Shown here one piece after another: positions 51,349 through 61,267 of a stretch of 64,000 bases of DNA. A program made the translations under genes and the position numbers. The notes under the pieces are model-generated. The model did no database searches, had not been told where the DNA came from, and was given only the letters and a program-made list of their open reading frames with translations. The first letter of the stretch is position 1. Each line of letters starts with the position of its first letter. This stretch comes from Acidobacteriota bacterium (GTDB lineage: Bacteria > Acidobacteriota > Terriglobia > Bryobacterales > UBA6623), in contig WGMB01000018.1 of the NCBI GenBank assembly GCA_016125275.1, positions 310,001 through 374,000 of the forward strand. The letters run 5' to 3'.

Positions 51349-54147
51349 CTACAGCGCATCGCGGAGGAACCGCGCGGTGTGCGAAACCTTCGATTTCGCG
51401 ACCTCTTCCGGAGTCCCCATCGCGACGATCTCGCCGCCGCCCGCGCCGCCTTCCGGCCCCAGGTCGATCACCCAGTCCGCGCTCTTGATGACCTCCATGT
51501 TGTGCTCGATTGTCAGGACCGTGCCGCCGTTGTCCAGCAGCCGCTCGAAGGCCTTCAGCAGCTTGGCGATGTCGTCGAAATGCAGCCCCGTCGTGGGCTC
51601 GTCGAAGATGAACAGGGTCCCCTCGACGCTCGCCTGCGACAGGTGCGCCGCCAGTTTCACCCGCTGGGCCTCGCCGCCGGAGAGCGTCGTGCCCGGCTGC
51701 CCAAGCCGCAAGTACCCGAGCCCGACCTCGGCCAGCGGCGCCAGCTTCGAGGTGATCTTCGAATGGCGCACGAAGAACCGCAGGGCCTCGTCCACGGTGA
51801 GCCGCAGCACGTCGTCGATGTTCTTGCCGTCGTGGCGAATCTCCAGCGCCTTGGGGCTGTAGCGCTTGCCGCCGCAGTCCTCGCACACCAGCTCCACGTC
51901 GGCCAGAAACTGCATCTCCACGGTCTGCACGCCGTCTCCCTGGCAGGTCTCGCAGCGCCCGCCCGGTACGTTGAACGAGAAGAAACCCGGCTTCAGCCCT
52001 TGGCGCGTCGCCTCCGCTGTCGAGGCGAACAGCTTTCGGATCTCGTCGAACGCCTTCACATACGTCACCGGGTTCGAACGCGGCGAGCGGCCGATGGGCG
52101 ACTGGTCCACCAGCACCACGTCAGAGAAAATCTCGGCCCCCGTGATCTTGCGGCAAGGCAGACGCAATCCGTCGCTGTCGGTCGCCTCTCCGGACGAATG
52201 CTTCCTCAGCCCGTCCAGCCCGGCGTACACCACCTCGTGCACCAACGTCGATTTGCCCGAACCCGACACGCCGGTGATCGCCGTAAACACCCCCGATGGA
52301 ATGGCTACGTCGATGTTCTTCAAGTTATTCTTGACCGCTCCGAAGAACTTCGCCTGCTTGCGCGGCTTGATCGCCCGCCGCTTATCAGGGACCTCGATCT
52401 GCTGCCGTCCCGACAGGTAGCGGCTCGTCAACGAACGGTTGCCGTCCTTTGCCAGGTCCCCATACGGCCCCGCAAACACGACGGTCCCGCCCTGCTCTCC
52501 CGCTCCAGGCCCCAGGTCGACGACGAAATCGGCCGCCCGCATCACGTCCGGGTCGTGCTCCACCACCACGATCGTGTTGCCTAGGTCCCGCAGACGCTCC
52601 AGAATGCCCACCAGCCGCGCCGTGTCCCGGCTATGGAGGCCGATCGAAGGCTCGTCAAGCACATAGCAGGCCCCCACCAGGCGCGAGCCCAGCGAGGTCG
52701 CCAACTGGATGCGCTGCGCCTCCCCGCCCGAGAGCGTCGACGACAGCCGGTCCAGGGTGAGGTACTCCAGCCCGACCTCATTCAGAAACTGCAGCCGGCT
52801 GCGAATGTCCACCAGCAACCGCTCGCCGATGTCCTTGCGCTCGCCCTCCAGAACCATCTCGTTCGAGAAGCCCCAAGCCTGTCCCAGGCTCATGGCGGTG
52901 AACTCGCGAATGTTCTTGCCCGCCACGCGAACGTTCAGCGCCTCCTTGCGCAGCCGCCCGCCCAGGCAATCCGGGCACTTCGTGTAGCCCCTGTAGCGCG
53001 CCAGCATGATGCGGACGCCCATCTTGTACTTCTTCGTCTCGAGGAACTCGAAGAAGCCCGCAACGCCCACAAACCCGTCGCCCCCTTCGATCACGAACTT
53101 CAGCTCGGCGTCATCCAACTGGTGGAACGGAACCTTGGTGCGAATGCCGGCCTTCTTGGCCGCCGCCACCAGCTCCTTCTGCCACTTCGTGTACTTGGGC
53201 TTGGTCCAGGGGTCCACCGGACCTTCCTCGATCGTTCTGTAGCGGTCCGGGATGACCAGATCGAGGTCGTAGTCCACCGTGTTGCCGAAGCCTTGGCAGC
53301 GAGGGCAGGCGCCGAACGGGTTGTTGAAGCTGAACAAGCGCGGCTCGGGCTCGATGTACTCGATGCCGCAATTGCGGCACTCGAACCGCTCGCTGAACCG
53401 CTCACGCTCCTTGCCGTCGGCGCTCTCGAAGAGGATCTCGCGAGCGTCGCGGTAGGCGATCTCGACCGCGTCGGCCACCCTCTCCCGAACGTCCGGCGCA
53501 ATGGCGAGCCGATCGATCAGGACGTGGACGTCTCGCGTGAAGTCCACGTCGAGCAGAGATTCCGGCGTGGAGAACTCGTAAACCTTACCGTCTTGGAAAA
53601 GCCGGTTGAAGCCCCTCTGCCGCAGATCGGCCAAGTGGGCCTTGAGCAAGTCGGTGAGACCGTCCGGGCCCGTGTCAGGCACCGGAAACAGCGCGTACCA
53701 GCGCGACCCGCCGGCCCACGACAGAACCGTATCCGTCACCCGGTCGACCGTATCCTTCGAGACTTCCGAGCCGCACTTCGAGCAGTATGTGATGCCGCAG
53801 CGGGCGTACAGCAGCCGCAGGAAGTCATAGACTTCGGTGGCGGTCGCAACGGTCGATCGAGGATTTTTGGTGGAGTTCTTCTGGCGGATCGCCACCGCCG
53901 GCGCCACGCCGACGATCTCGTCCACGTCGGGCTTCTCCATGCGCTCGAGGAACTGCCGTGCGTAGGCCGACAGCGATTCCACGTAGCGCCTCTGGCCCTC
54001 GGCGTAGATCGTGTCGAAGACGAGCGACGACTTCCCGGAGCCCGACACTCCGGTCACGACGATCAGCTCGTTGTGGGGCAGCCGCAAGTCCACGCCCCGT
54101 AGGTTGTGAACCCGCGCTCCCCGAATCTCCAAAAAGTCTTGGGACAA
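51349..54147 (-). CDS. uvrA: Excinuclease ABC subunit A
   Basis: 932 residues: Walker A GVSGSGKSS in the N-terminal ATPase and GVSGSGKSTLVHEVVYAGL in the C-terminal one; ABC signatures LSGGEAQRIQLA and LSGGEAQRVKLA; zinc modules CRNCGIEY...CPRC and CETCQGDG...CEDC. It is the DNA-damage-recognition ATPase of nucleotide excision repair. The longest start is TTG at 54147, which begins just before the MSQDFLEIRG-type leader; no nearer in-frame ATG gives a full first domain. Upstream lies the tRNA-Arg gene. Coding length is usual. Confidence 0.96.
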   Translation of the reverse strand: MSQDFLEIRGARVHNLRGVDLRLPHNELIVVTGVSGSGKSSLVFDTIYAEGQRRYVESLSAYARQFLERMEKPDVDEIVGVAPAVAIRQKNSTKNPRSTVATATEVYDFLRLLYARCGITYCSKCGSEVSKDTVDRVTDTVLSWAGGSRWYALFPVPDTGPDGLTDLLKAHLADLRQRGFNRLFQDGKVYEFSTPESLLDVDFTRDVHVLIDRLAIAPDVRERVADAVEIAYRDAREILFESADGKERERFSERFECRNCGIEYIEPEPRLFSFNNPFGACPRCQGFGNTVDYDLDLVIPDRYRTIEEGPVDPWTKPKYTKWQKELVAAAKKAGIRTKVPFHQLDDAELKFVIEGGDGFVGVAGFFEFLETKKYKMGVRIMLARYRGYTKCPDCLGGRLRKEALNVRVAGKNIREFTAMSLGQAWGFSNEMVLEGERKDIGERLLVDIRSRLQFLNEVGLEYLTLDRLSSTLSGGEAQRIQLATSLGSRLVGACYVLDEPSIGLHSRDTARLVGILERLRDLGNTIVVVEHDPDVMRAADFVVDLGPGAGEQGGTVVFAGPYGDLAKDGNRSLTSRYLSGRQQIEVPDKRRAIKPRKQAKFFGAVKNNLKNIDVAIPSGVFTAITGVSGSGKSTLVHEVVYAGLDGLRKHSSGEATDSDGLRLPCRKITGAEIFSDVVLVDQSPIGRSPRSNPVTYVKAFDEIRKLFASTAEATRQGLKPGFFSFNVPGGRCETCQGDGVQTVEMQFLADVELVCEDCGGKRYSPKALEIRHDGKNIDDVLRLTVDEALRFFVRHSKITSKLAPLAEVGLGYLRLGQPGTTLSGGEAQRVKLAAHLSQASVEGTLFIFDEPTTGLHFDDIAKLLKAFERLLDNGGTVLTIEHNMEVIKSADWVIDLGPEGGAGGGEIVAMGTPEEVAKSKVSHTARFLRDAL

Positions 54148-54295
54148 GGCGGTAGACAGTAATCCTTCATCGTATCAACCGGCCTGCCCGGACGACACGT
54201 TGGGACCCGATGAAGATCCCTTCCTTCGAACACCCGCGAAGCGCGAGCGCCCGGCCGGACCGAGGAGCTTAGACGAGGAAGTGGGGGGGAGGGAG

Positions 54296-54372
54296 TGGTA
54301 CGCCCGGCGAGATTCGAACTCACGACCTCTTGCTCCGGAGGCAAGCGCTCTATCCAGCTGAGCTACGGGCGC
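54296..54372 (-). tRNA. tRNA-Arg (anticodon CCG)
   Basis: 77 nt with encoded CCA. The acceptor stem pairs GCGCCCG (from 54372) with CGGGCGU (G1-U72 wobble); D arm GCUC...GAGC, anticodon stem around loop CUCCGGA (54334-54340) with anticodon CCG at 54338-54336, T arm with GUUCGAAUC. Decodes CGG arginine. It sits between uvrA and the hybrid kinase gene. Confidence 0.93.
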
Positions 54373-54409
54373 GTACCAGATGTCATTGTCGCTTCGTCGG
54401 GGGCAAACG

Positions 54410-57400
54410 TCAACAGGGCTCGTGGGCGGTGTCCGCGGCCTGACGCAGCGCGGCGGCCAGCTCGTCGGTGCGAAACGGCTTGGCCAGCACCGGCAGACCT
54501 TCGACCCCTTCCAGCGCGCCGGCGCCGAACCCGGTCATCACCACCAGGGGCGTCTCGTCGCCCCGGGCTCGCAGGCGCGAGACAAACTCCTTCGCCGTCG
54601 CGCCCGGCATCGAATAGTCCGTCAGAACAACGTCGAACCGTTTCGGCCCCGATAGGATCTCCAGCGCTCTCTCCGGCCCTTCCGCCGTTTCCGCCTCGCA
54701 CCCGAGCTTGGCCAGCATCCGGCGCGCCACCTCGCGCACAGCCGCCTCATCGTCCACGACCAAGACCGTCCGGCGGCGGTCGTCCACTTGCTGGGCGACG
54801 GGCCTCGCGGGCGTCTCAGCGTCGGCGGCCCCACTGGGGAGGCGCGCCAGAAAGACCGCGCCCGGTCCGCCCCGCCGGTCCAGCCACAGCTCCCCGCCTA
54901 GCCCGGCTACAATACCGTGCGCCACCGACAAGCCCAGGCCGGTCCCCTGTCCGACTTCCTTCGTCGTGAAGAACGGATCGAAGATGCGATCGGCCAGCTC
55001 CAGCGGCACTCCCGGCCCTTCGTCACGAACAGCCAGCAGCATCATCCCCTCGGCCTCCGGATCCGGACCCACGCTCAACTCCACGACTCCACCGCGGTGG
55101 GTCATCGCATGGTAAGCGTTCGTCACCAAGTTCAGAACGACCTGCTGGAGCTCCGCCTCGCTGCCCATCACGCATCCGCTCTCGGGGTCGATCGTCGCGC
55201 GCAACTCCACGGCCCCGGGGCGCGTGGCGCGCAGCAGGTGCACGGCCTCACCCACGGCCGCGGCCACGTTCACCGCCTTGCGTCTGGATTCATGGCGACG
55301 ACTGAAGGTCAAGATCCCCCGGATCAGCTCCGCGGCTCGATCCGCCGCCCGGACGATCTCGTCCAGGTGGGTTCTAACCGCCTCTCGGTCGCCGGCGTCG
55401 TCGCGTCCCAGCTCGGCGAAGCCTCGAATCGCGGCGAGGATGTTGTTGAAATCGTGCGCGATGCCGCCGGAAAGGACTCCCAAAGCCTCGAGCTTCTGGC
55501 TCTGGAGCTGCGTCCGTTCGCGCTCCCGCTCGAGCGTCACGTCTCGCGCGACCGCAAAGAGCAGCCCGTCGTCGGGCAGGCGTACGGCGTACCACTGCAG
55601 GGTCCTCACGGACCCGTCCCGGGCGCAGCAACGGTTCTCAAAAGTTCGTGTTTCCCCACCCCTTTCCGGAGGACGAAGGGCCGCCAACGTAGCGAGGCGA
55701 TCGTCCGGGTGTACAACGTCAACGAAAGAGCGCGACCGCAGCTCTTGTGGCGAGTAGCCCAAGACCCTCTCGAAGGCCGGGTTGACCTTCAAGTACACCC
55801 CTTCCATGCTGACCAGGCACATCAAATCGCGGGACAGCTCAAAGAACCGCTCCAGATGCTCTTCGACGCGGCGCTGCTCCGTGACGTCCTGTACGGCGCC
55901 CACGTGGCGGCGGGCCACGCCGCCGGCGTCGATGTCCACGGCCGCCTCAGCGTGCAGCCAACGCAGCTCGCCGTCAGACGCTCTCAGGATGCGGTAGTCG
56001 ACCGTCATCCGGCCTGTCCGCATCGAGTCCGCCACCTCCCGCTGCAACAGCGCCTGATCCTCCGGATGCACCCACTGCACGCTAGTCCCCAGCCCGGGAG
56101 AGGTGGATCCCTCCTCGAGGCCAAAGATCTCATAGACGCCGGTGGACCACCAGCCTTGATCGGCCACCAGATCCCAATCCCAGCAACCAACTTTTGCAAT
56201 GCGCTGGGCGTCTTCCAAGCTCCTCAAGGCGCGTTCCAGCTCCCGCTGTTCTCGGTTCCGGGCCGTCATGTCGCGAAAAACGGCCGAGTAGCCGATCAAT
56301 TGATCCGAGTCGGCCGACAAAGGCGAAAGCGACAGGACGCTCTCGAATTTGGCGCCATCCTTCCGCCGCGCCGCGACCTCCGCCGCCACCGAAGCCCGCG
56401 CCGCCCGCTCGAGAAGATTGGACCCAGGCTCGGCGCTGTCCACGACATCGAGAAAGGAAAACGGCCTACCCAGCGCGTCTCGCTCCTGGTAGCCGAACAG
56501 CGTCACGGCGGCGGGGTTCCACTGCTCGATGCGCCCCTGCGGCCCCAGCCAAATCATGGCGTCGCTGCTCGCCGACACAATTGCCGCCCACTGCCGCTCC
56601 CGCTCGGAAGCCCTGCGGATCTCGGTCAGGTCCTGAATCGTCCCGTGGACGCCGGCTACGCCCTTCACGTCCCGGTAAGCCTCCGCGATCGCACGCACCG
56701 GCCGGCGTTCGTTCTCGCCGGTGATCACGGTGAGCTCCAAGTGAAACGGCGTCCCCGCACCAAAAGCTCTCTCCATGGCGCGAGCAAGCGTCTCCCGACA
56801 CTCGGGGGCGTACAGGCTCAGGAGCGTTCGCAGATCGGGAGGGTCGCCAACCGGCAGGCCGTGAATCCGGAAGACCTCGTCGGTCCAAAAGGGTTTCTGC
56901 TCGCCCCGACGAAATTCCCACGCGCCCACGCCCGCCAGCTCCTGGGTTTTCGCCCAGAAATCAGCCAGCCGCGCGGCGGCCGACTCTCTCTCGACGCGCT
57001 CGGAGATATCACTCACGAAGGCCACGGCCAAGCGCCCTTCACCCCGTCTCTCCGGCAAAGAGCTGAGGCTCACTTGCACCGGAAACTCCTCGCCGTTCCG
57101 GCGCAACGCCTGTACTTCGAGGGCTCCGCCCATTCGGCCCGCCGAGGGGGCCGCCATAAAGCGCGCGATCCGTTCGATGTGAGCCCCTCGGAACCGCTCC
57201 GGCAGCAACTCATCCAAGCTGGCGCCGGCGAGTAGGCCGGACTCGTAGCCGAACATGCATTCCGCGGCGGGGTTCGCCAACAGAATCACGGCATCGCGCC
57301 CGACGACCAAAACGCCCTGCGAGGCGGACTCAATCAGCCCTCTGAGTTCGCCGGGAGAGAGGGGAGAAATCACTACGGTCAGATTGTTTACTCGCCCCGC

Positions 57401-57412
57401 TCCCGGATGCAA
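54410..57412 (-). CDS. Hybrid sensor histidine kinase with five PAS domains
   Basis: 1000 residues. Five PAS-like units are visible at roughly 20-135, 150-265, 275-390, 405-515 and 520-630 (recurring N-P-A-A-x-x-x-F-G-Y, DITE/DLTE boundaries). Then HisKA with phospho-His653 in SGGIAHDFNNILAAIRGFAE, HATPase-c with N (NLVTNAYHAM), DEGPGVP and GTGLGLSVAHG, and a receiver with VLVVDDEAAV (Asp887-Asp888) and phospho-acceptor Asp932 in TDYSMPG. No membrane helix is seen, so it is a cytoplasmic multi-PAS sensor. It ends 38 bp upstream of the tRNA. No partner gene adjoins it. Confidence 0.92.
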   Translation of the reverse strand: MHPGAGRVNNLTVVISPLSPGELRGLIESASQGVLVVGRDAVILLANPAAECMFGYESGLLAGASLDELLPERFRGAHIERIARFMAAPSAGRMGGALEVQALRRNGEEFPVQVSLSSLPERRGEGRLAVAFVSDISERVERESAAARLADFWAKTQELAGVGAWEFRRGEQKPFWTDEVFRIHGLPVGDPPDLRTLLSLYAPECRETLARAMERAFGAGTPFHLELTVITGENERRPVRAIAEAYRDVKGVAGVHGTIQDLTEIRRASERERQWAAIVSASSDAMIWLGPQGRIEQWNPAAVTLFGYQERDALGRPFSFLDVVDSAEPGSNLLERAARASVAAEVAARRKDGAKFESVLSLSPLSADSDQLIGYSAVFRDMTARNREQRELERALRSLEDAQRIAKVGCWDWDLVADQGWWSTGVYEIFGLEEGSTSPGLGTSVQWVHPEDQALLQREVADSMRTGRMTVDYRILRASDGELRWLHAEAAVDIDAGGVARRHVGAVQDVTEQRRVEEHLERFFELSRDLMCLVSMEGVYLKVNPAFERVLGYSPQELRSRSFVDVVHPDDRLATLAALRPPERGGETRTFENRCCARDGSVRTLQWYAVRLPDDGLLFAVARDVTLERERERTQLQSQKLEALGVLSGGIAHDFNNILAAIRGFAELGRDDAGDREAVRTHLDEIVRAADRAAELIRGILTFSRRHESRRKAVNVAAAVGEAVHLLRATRPGAVELRATIDPESGCVMGSEAELQQVVLNLVTNAYHAMTHRGGVVELSVGPDPEAEGMMLLAVRDEGPGVPLELADRIFDPFFTTKEVGQGTGLGLSVAHGIVAGLGGELWLDRRGGPGAVFLARLPSGAADAETPARPVAQQVDDRRRTVLVVDDEAAVREVARRMLAKLGCEAETAEGPERALEILSGPKRFDVVLTDYSMPGATAKEFVSRLRARGDETPLVVMTGFGAGALEGVEGLPVLAKPFRTDELAAALRQAADTAHEPC

Positions 57413-57459
57413 CCCTTTCGGAGCGAGAATCGCACGAAAATCGTTACGATTTAGAGACC

Positions 57460-58683
57460 ATGACTCGTCGAGAATTGCTTGCCGCAGCCCACGCTGCAGC
57501 GCTGCCGGCTAGGGCCGAGACCCGCTCGCCCGATGCGCCCAAGCGCATCGCCGCGGTCGTCACCGAATACCGCAAGACGTCACACGCCGACGTCATCATC
57601 GGCAAGTACCTGGAGGGCTTTCACCAGAACAACCAGCCGCCCTATCCGCGCTCCAAGATCGTCTCGCTCTACACTGCCCAAGTTCCCGACAACGACCTCA
57701 GCCGGGAGATGGCCCGCAAGCACGACGTTCCGATCTACTCGACCATCTACGAGGCCCTCACCCGCGGGACGGACACCTTGGACGTCGACGGCGTGCTGAT
57801 CGTGGGAGAGCACGGCGACTATCCCACCAACGAAAAGGGACAGAAGCTCTACCCGCGCTTCGAGCTCTTCTTGGAAGTCACCGACGTCTTTCGCCAGACC
57901 GGGCGCGTCGTTCCCGTTTACAGCGATAAGCACTTGTCCTATAGCTGGCTCAAGGCGCGGCGCATGTTCGCCATCTCGCGCCAAATGGGGTTCCCCTTGC
58001 TGGCCGGCTCTTCGGTGCCGGTGGCCTACCGTGACCCGCAGGTCGACGCGCCTTGGGGCGCCCGGCTGCCGCACGCCGTCGGTCTGGCCTTCGGCCCGCT
58101 CGAGAGCTACGGCTTCCACGTGCTGGAGATGATCCAGTCCATGATGGAGCGGCGCGAAGGCGGCGAAAAGGGCGTAGCCGCCGTGCAATGCCTGCAGAAC
58201 GAAGCCGTGTGGACCTTCCTCGACCGCACGCCCTGGGCCCAGCCCCTGCTCGACGCCGCCCTGTCCCGCTGCAAGACCCGCCAGCCGGGCGCCCTCCGCG
58301 AAATCGTGCCCAACCCGGCGGTCTTCGTGCTGGAGTATAACGACGGCGCCCAAGCCGCCGGCTTCTTGCTCACCGGCGCCGTCAAGGACGATTTCGCCGT
58401 CGCCGTCGAAGTCGAGGGTCGCAGCGAGCCCGTCTCCACGCTCTGCTGGCTGATGCGCAAGCCCTACCACCAGCACTTCGGATGCCTCGTCAAGAACATC
58501 GAGAAGATGTACGAAACCGGCCACCCCCCGTATCCGGTCGAGCGCACCGTGCTGGTCAGCGGGGCGCTGGATTTCTTGATGGAGTCGGCCTTCCGCGGGA
58601 ACGTACGGATCGAGACTCCGCAGCTCACTCTGCCCTACCTCACGCCGAACGCCTCACATTTCTGCACCGAAGGCTGGGCCTGA
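57460..58683 (+). CDS. Conserved secreted protein of unknown function
   Basis: 407 residues. The N-terminus MTRRELLAAAHAAALPARAE is a twin-arginine-like leader. Sequence shows alternating strands and helices with IAAVVTEYRKTSHADVIIGK near residue 30, DGVLIVGEHGDYPTNEKGQK, LLAGSSVPVAYRDPQVDAPW and PYHQHFGCLVKNIEKM near the C-terminus. Similar proteins occur in acidobacteria and planctomycetes, often beside Gfo/Idh dehydrogenases, but I do not recognise a family. The ATG is 47 bp from the divergent kinase start; a large secreted propeller gene follows. Confidence 0.62.
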   Translation: MTRRELLAAAHAAALPARAETRSPDAPKRIAAVVTEYRKTSHADVIIGKYLEGFHQNNQPPYPRSKIVSLYTAQVPDNDLSREMARKHDVPIYSTIYEALTRGTDTLDVDGVLIVGEHGDYPTNEKGQKLYPRFELFLEVTDVFRQTGRVVPVYSDKHLSYSWLKARRMFAISRQMGFPLLAGSSVPVAYRDPQVDAPWGARLPHAVGLAFGPLESYGFHVLEMIQSMMERREGGEKGVAAVQCLQNEAVWTFLDRTPWAQPLLDAALSRCKTRQPGALREIVPNPAVFVLEYNDGAQAAGFLLTGAVKDDFAVAVEVEGRSEPVSTLCWLMRKPYHQHFGCLVKNIEKMYETGHPPYPVERTVLVSGALDFLMESAFRGNVRIETPQLTLPYLTPNASHFCTEGWA

Positions 58684-58849
58684 GCCGGTTTGTTCCTCTT
58701 CCGTTACCGACCGGTTGCATTGCCATTAAATCCTGATTTCAAAGGGCTTTGCGCGTTGACCTGCTCACGCTGAAATCTCAACGATGGAAGGTCTTTGGGT
58801 CCTTTCTCACCTAACGGACCCATTGCACTTCGAGGAGATCTTTCAGCTC

Positions 58850-61198
58850 ATGCACCTGTCCATTCCCTGCTCGCGGGGCGGCCTGTTCGCCGCCGTCGCC
58901 TGCGCCGCCCTCCTGACCGGGGCGTCCGCGCCTGCGTCCGCGCAAAGCCAGTTCAATCGCGTCGCTGCGTTCGAGGTCATCAACAACCTCTGCGACGGCC
59001 TGCCGATGACCGATCCCTGCTATGACCAGGTCACCGTCGCCGAGATCGTCGCCACCACGGGCGACAACCAGACGATCATCTACACCGACAGCCCGGGCGA
59101 GCGCATCGGCTTCGTCGACATTACCAAGCCCGGCGAGCCCAAGCCGGCCGGCGTGATCGACATGGACGGTGAGCCGACCTCCGTCTCCGTGCTGCGCAAC
59201 TACGCCGTCGTCGGCGTCAACACGAGCGAGAGCTACAAGAACCCCTCCGGCGACCTGGTCGTGGTCGACATCCCCTCGCGCACGATCGTCCGCCGCATCC
59301 CCCTCGGCGGCCAGCCGGATTCGGTGGCCGTGAGCCGCAACAACCGCTACATCGCCGTCGCCATCGAGAACGAGCGCAATGAGGACGCCTGCGTCGGCGG
59401 CAGCTTCGACGGCGAGGAAGTCGACGAAGACGTCTGCGAAGACGGCGGCGGCGTGCTCGGCGTCACGGGACAGCTCCCGGCCGGCTACCTCACCATCGTC
59501 GACGTGATCGGACGCGGCCCCGCCAACTGGCAGACCCGCAAGGTCTCCATGACCGGCCTCGCCGCGGTCTCCCCCGAAGACCCCGAGCCCGAGTTCGTCT
59601 CGATCAACTCCGGCAACATCGCCGTGGTCACCATGCAGGAGAACAACCACCTCGTCCTGGTGAACCTCGCCACCGGCGCCATCGTCGACCACTTCAGCGC
59701 CGGCACGCTCGACCTGGACATGATCGACACCAAGGAAGAAGGCCTGATCACCTACGACGCCTCCCTCGACAACGTCGCCCGCGAGCCGGACGGCGTCGCT
59801 TGGATCTCGCCCTTCCAGTTCGTGACCGCCGATGAAGGCGACATGTTCGGCGGCAGCCGCAGCTTCACGGTCTTCAACACCAACGGACAGGTCGTCTACT
59901 CCTCCGGCAGCGACATCGAAGACATCACTAAGCGCATCGGCCACTACCCCGAGGACCGCTCCGGCAACAAGGGCGCCGAGCCGGAGGGCGTCGAGTTCGG
60001 CCTGTTCGGCAACCGCCGCCTGCTCTTCATCGGCTCCGAGCGGGCCAGCGTGGTTCTGGTCTACGAGCTCAGCGGGCCGACTTCGCAGCCGAAGTTCCTG
60101 CAGGTCCTGCCGGCCGCCATCGGTCCGGAAGGCCTCAAGGCCGTTCCGTCGCGCAACCTGCTCATCGTCTCCGGCGAGGAGGACAGCCGCGACGACACCT
60201 ACCGCGCCGCGATCTCGATCTACGAGTTGGGCGGCAACGCCACCTACCCCACGATCATGAGCGCCAACGGCCCCAACCGGAAGCCGATCGCCTGGGCGGC
60301 TCTGTCGGCGTTGGCCGCCGACCGCATCAACCCCACCAAGGCCTACACGGTCTGGGACAGCTACTTCTCCGAAAGCCGCATGTTCGAGATCGATCTCGCG
60401 CAGACGCCGCCCACGATCACCAAGGAAATTCCGCTGATGTACAACGGCTCGCCGCTGAGTGCGGACCCTGAAGGCATCGTCCAGCGGATCGGCGGCGGCT
60501 TCTACGTCGCATCCGAAGGCGCCGGCTCCTGCACCGCTTCCGGCTGTGATTCGGTCGGCAGCACGAACCGGATCTTCCAGGTCGATCCCCAAGGCGTGGT
60601 CACCAAGGTCATCAACCTGCCCGCCTCGGTGGACGCCTTGCAGCGCAACAACGGCTACGAGGGCGTGACGGTCGTCGGCGCTCCGGGCAACGAGATCATC
60701 TACGCGGCCTTCCAGCGCGAGTGGCCCCTCGGCGATCCGGCCGGCTATTGCCGCATCGGCCGCTACGACGTAGCCAACGACCTGTGGTCGTTCTACTACT
60801 ACCGTCTCGACGCGCCCACCTCGCCGCTCGGCGGCTGGGTCGGCCTGTCGGAGATCGTCCACCTGGGCGGCTCGCGCTTCGCCGTTATCGAGCGCGACAA
60901 CCAAGCCGGCGCCGACGCACGGATCAAGAAGCTCTACACCTTCGACACCCGCGGCGTCACACCCCTGCCTCAGGACTCGCTGCCGACCGACCCGACCGCG
61001 GACGACTTCCCGCTCGTGCCGAAGACGGAAGCCGTGGACCTGATGCCCTACCTCCAGGCGCCGCACGGCCAGGTGAAGGAGAAGGTCGAAGGTCTGATGG
61101 TCGACGGGCTGGGCAACGCCTGGATCGTCACCGACAACGACGGCGTGGAAGACTCCAACGGCGAGACGCAGATGATCAATCTGGGTCCCGTCCTCTAG
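58850..61198 (+). CDS. Large secreted esterase-like-of-phytase-family protein
   Basis: 782 residues with a signal peptide (GGLFAAVACAALLTGASAPA). The middle and C-terminal half resemble the esterase-like activity of phytase family (PF13449-like): NNGYEGVTVVGAPGNEIIYA, RIGRYDVANDLWSFYYYRLD, GGWVGLSEIVHLGGSRFAVI and ERDNQAGADARIKKLYTFDT. N-terminal propeller blades include GEPTSVSVLRNYAVVGVNTS and GGQPDSVAVSRNNRYIAVAI. It is likely exported and Ca- or phosphate-related; catalysis unproven. The ATG at 58850 heads the signal peptide; an upstream ATG at 58784 is less likely. It is followed by a clear terminator. Confidence 0.83.
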   Translation: MHLSIPCSRGGLFAAVACAALLTGASAPASAQSQFNRVAAFEVINNLCDGLPMTDPCYDQVTVAEIVATTGDNQTIIYTDSPGERIGFVDITKPGEPKPAGVIDMDGEPTSVSVLRNYAVVGVNTSESYKNPSGDLVVVDIPSRTIVRRIPLGGQPDSVAVSRNNRYIAVAIENERNEDACVGGSFDGEEVDEDVCEDGGGVLGVTGQLPAGYLTIVDVIGRGPANWQTRKVSMTGLAAVSPEDPEPEFVSINSGNIAVVTMQENNHLVLVNLATGAIVDHFSAGTLDLDMIDTKEEGLITYDASLDNVAREPDGVAWISPFQFVTADEGDMFGGSRSFTVFNTNGQVVYSSGSDIEDITKRIGHYPEDRSGNKGAEPEGVEFGLFGNRRLLFIGSERASVVLVYELSGPTSQPKFLQVLPAAIGPEGLKAVPSRNLLIVSGEEDSRDDTYRAAISIYELGGNATYPTIMSANGPNRKPIAWAALSALAADRINPTKAYTVWDSYFSESRMFEIDLAQTPPTITKEIPLMYNGSPLSADPEGIVQRIGGGFYVASEGAGSCTASGCDSVGSTNRIFQVDPQGVVTKVINLPASVDALQRNNGYEGVTVVGAPGNEIIYAAFQREWPLGDPAGYCRIGRYDVANDLWSFYYYRLDAPTSPLGGWVGLSEIVHLGGSRFAVIERDNQAGADARIKKLYTFDTRGVTPLPQDSLPTDPTADDFPLVPKTEAVDLMPYLQAPHGQVKEKVEGLMVDGLGNAWIVTDNDGVEDSNGETQMINLGPVL

Positions 61199-61219
61199 TC
61201 GCAACAACCCGCAACCGCG

Positions 61220-61249
61220 AGAGGCGCGTCCCAGCCGGGGCGCGCCTCT
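61220..61249. terminator. Intrinsic terminator after the phytase-like gene
   Basis: Nine-base-pair stem (61220-61228 with 61241-61249, agaggcgcg/cgcgcctct) around a 12-base loop, followed by ttcgttt on the plus strand. It sits 21 bp after the phytase-like stop and before the convergent minus-strand gene, so it may serve both directions. Confidence 0.75.
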
Positions 61250-61267
61250 TTCGTTTCCGCCGAATGC

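Noticed and set aside
54917-57235. A 772-codon plus-strand frame opposite the hybrid kinase.
   Set aside because: No motif or start context; the kinase motifs on the minus strand explain the region.
58811-61207. A 798-codon open frame antisense to the phytase-like gene.
   Set aside because: A shadow of codon bias; the other strand has a signal peptide and recognisable propeller motifs.
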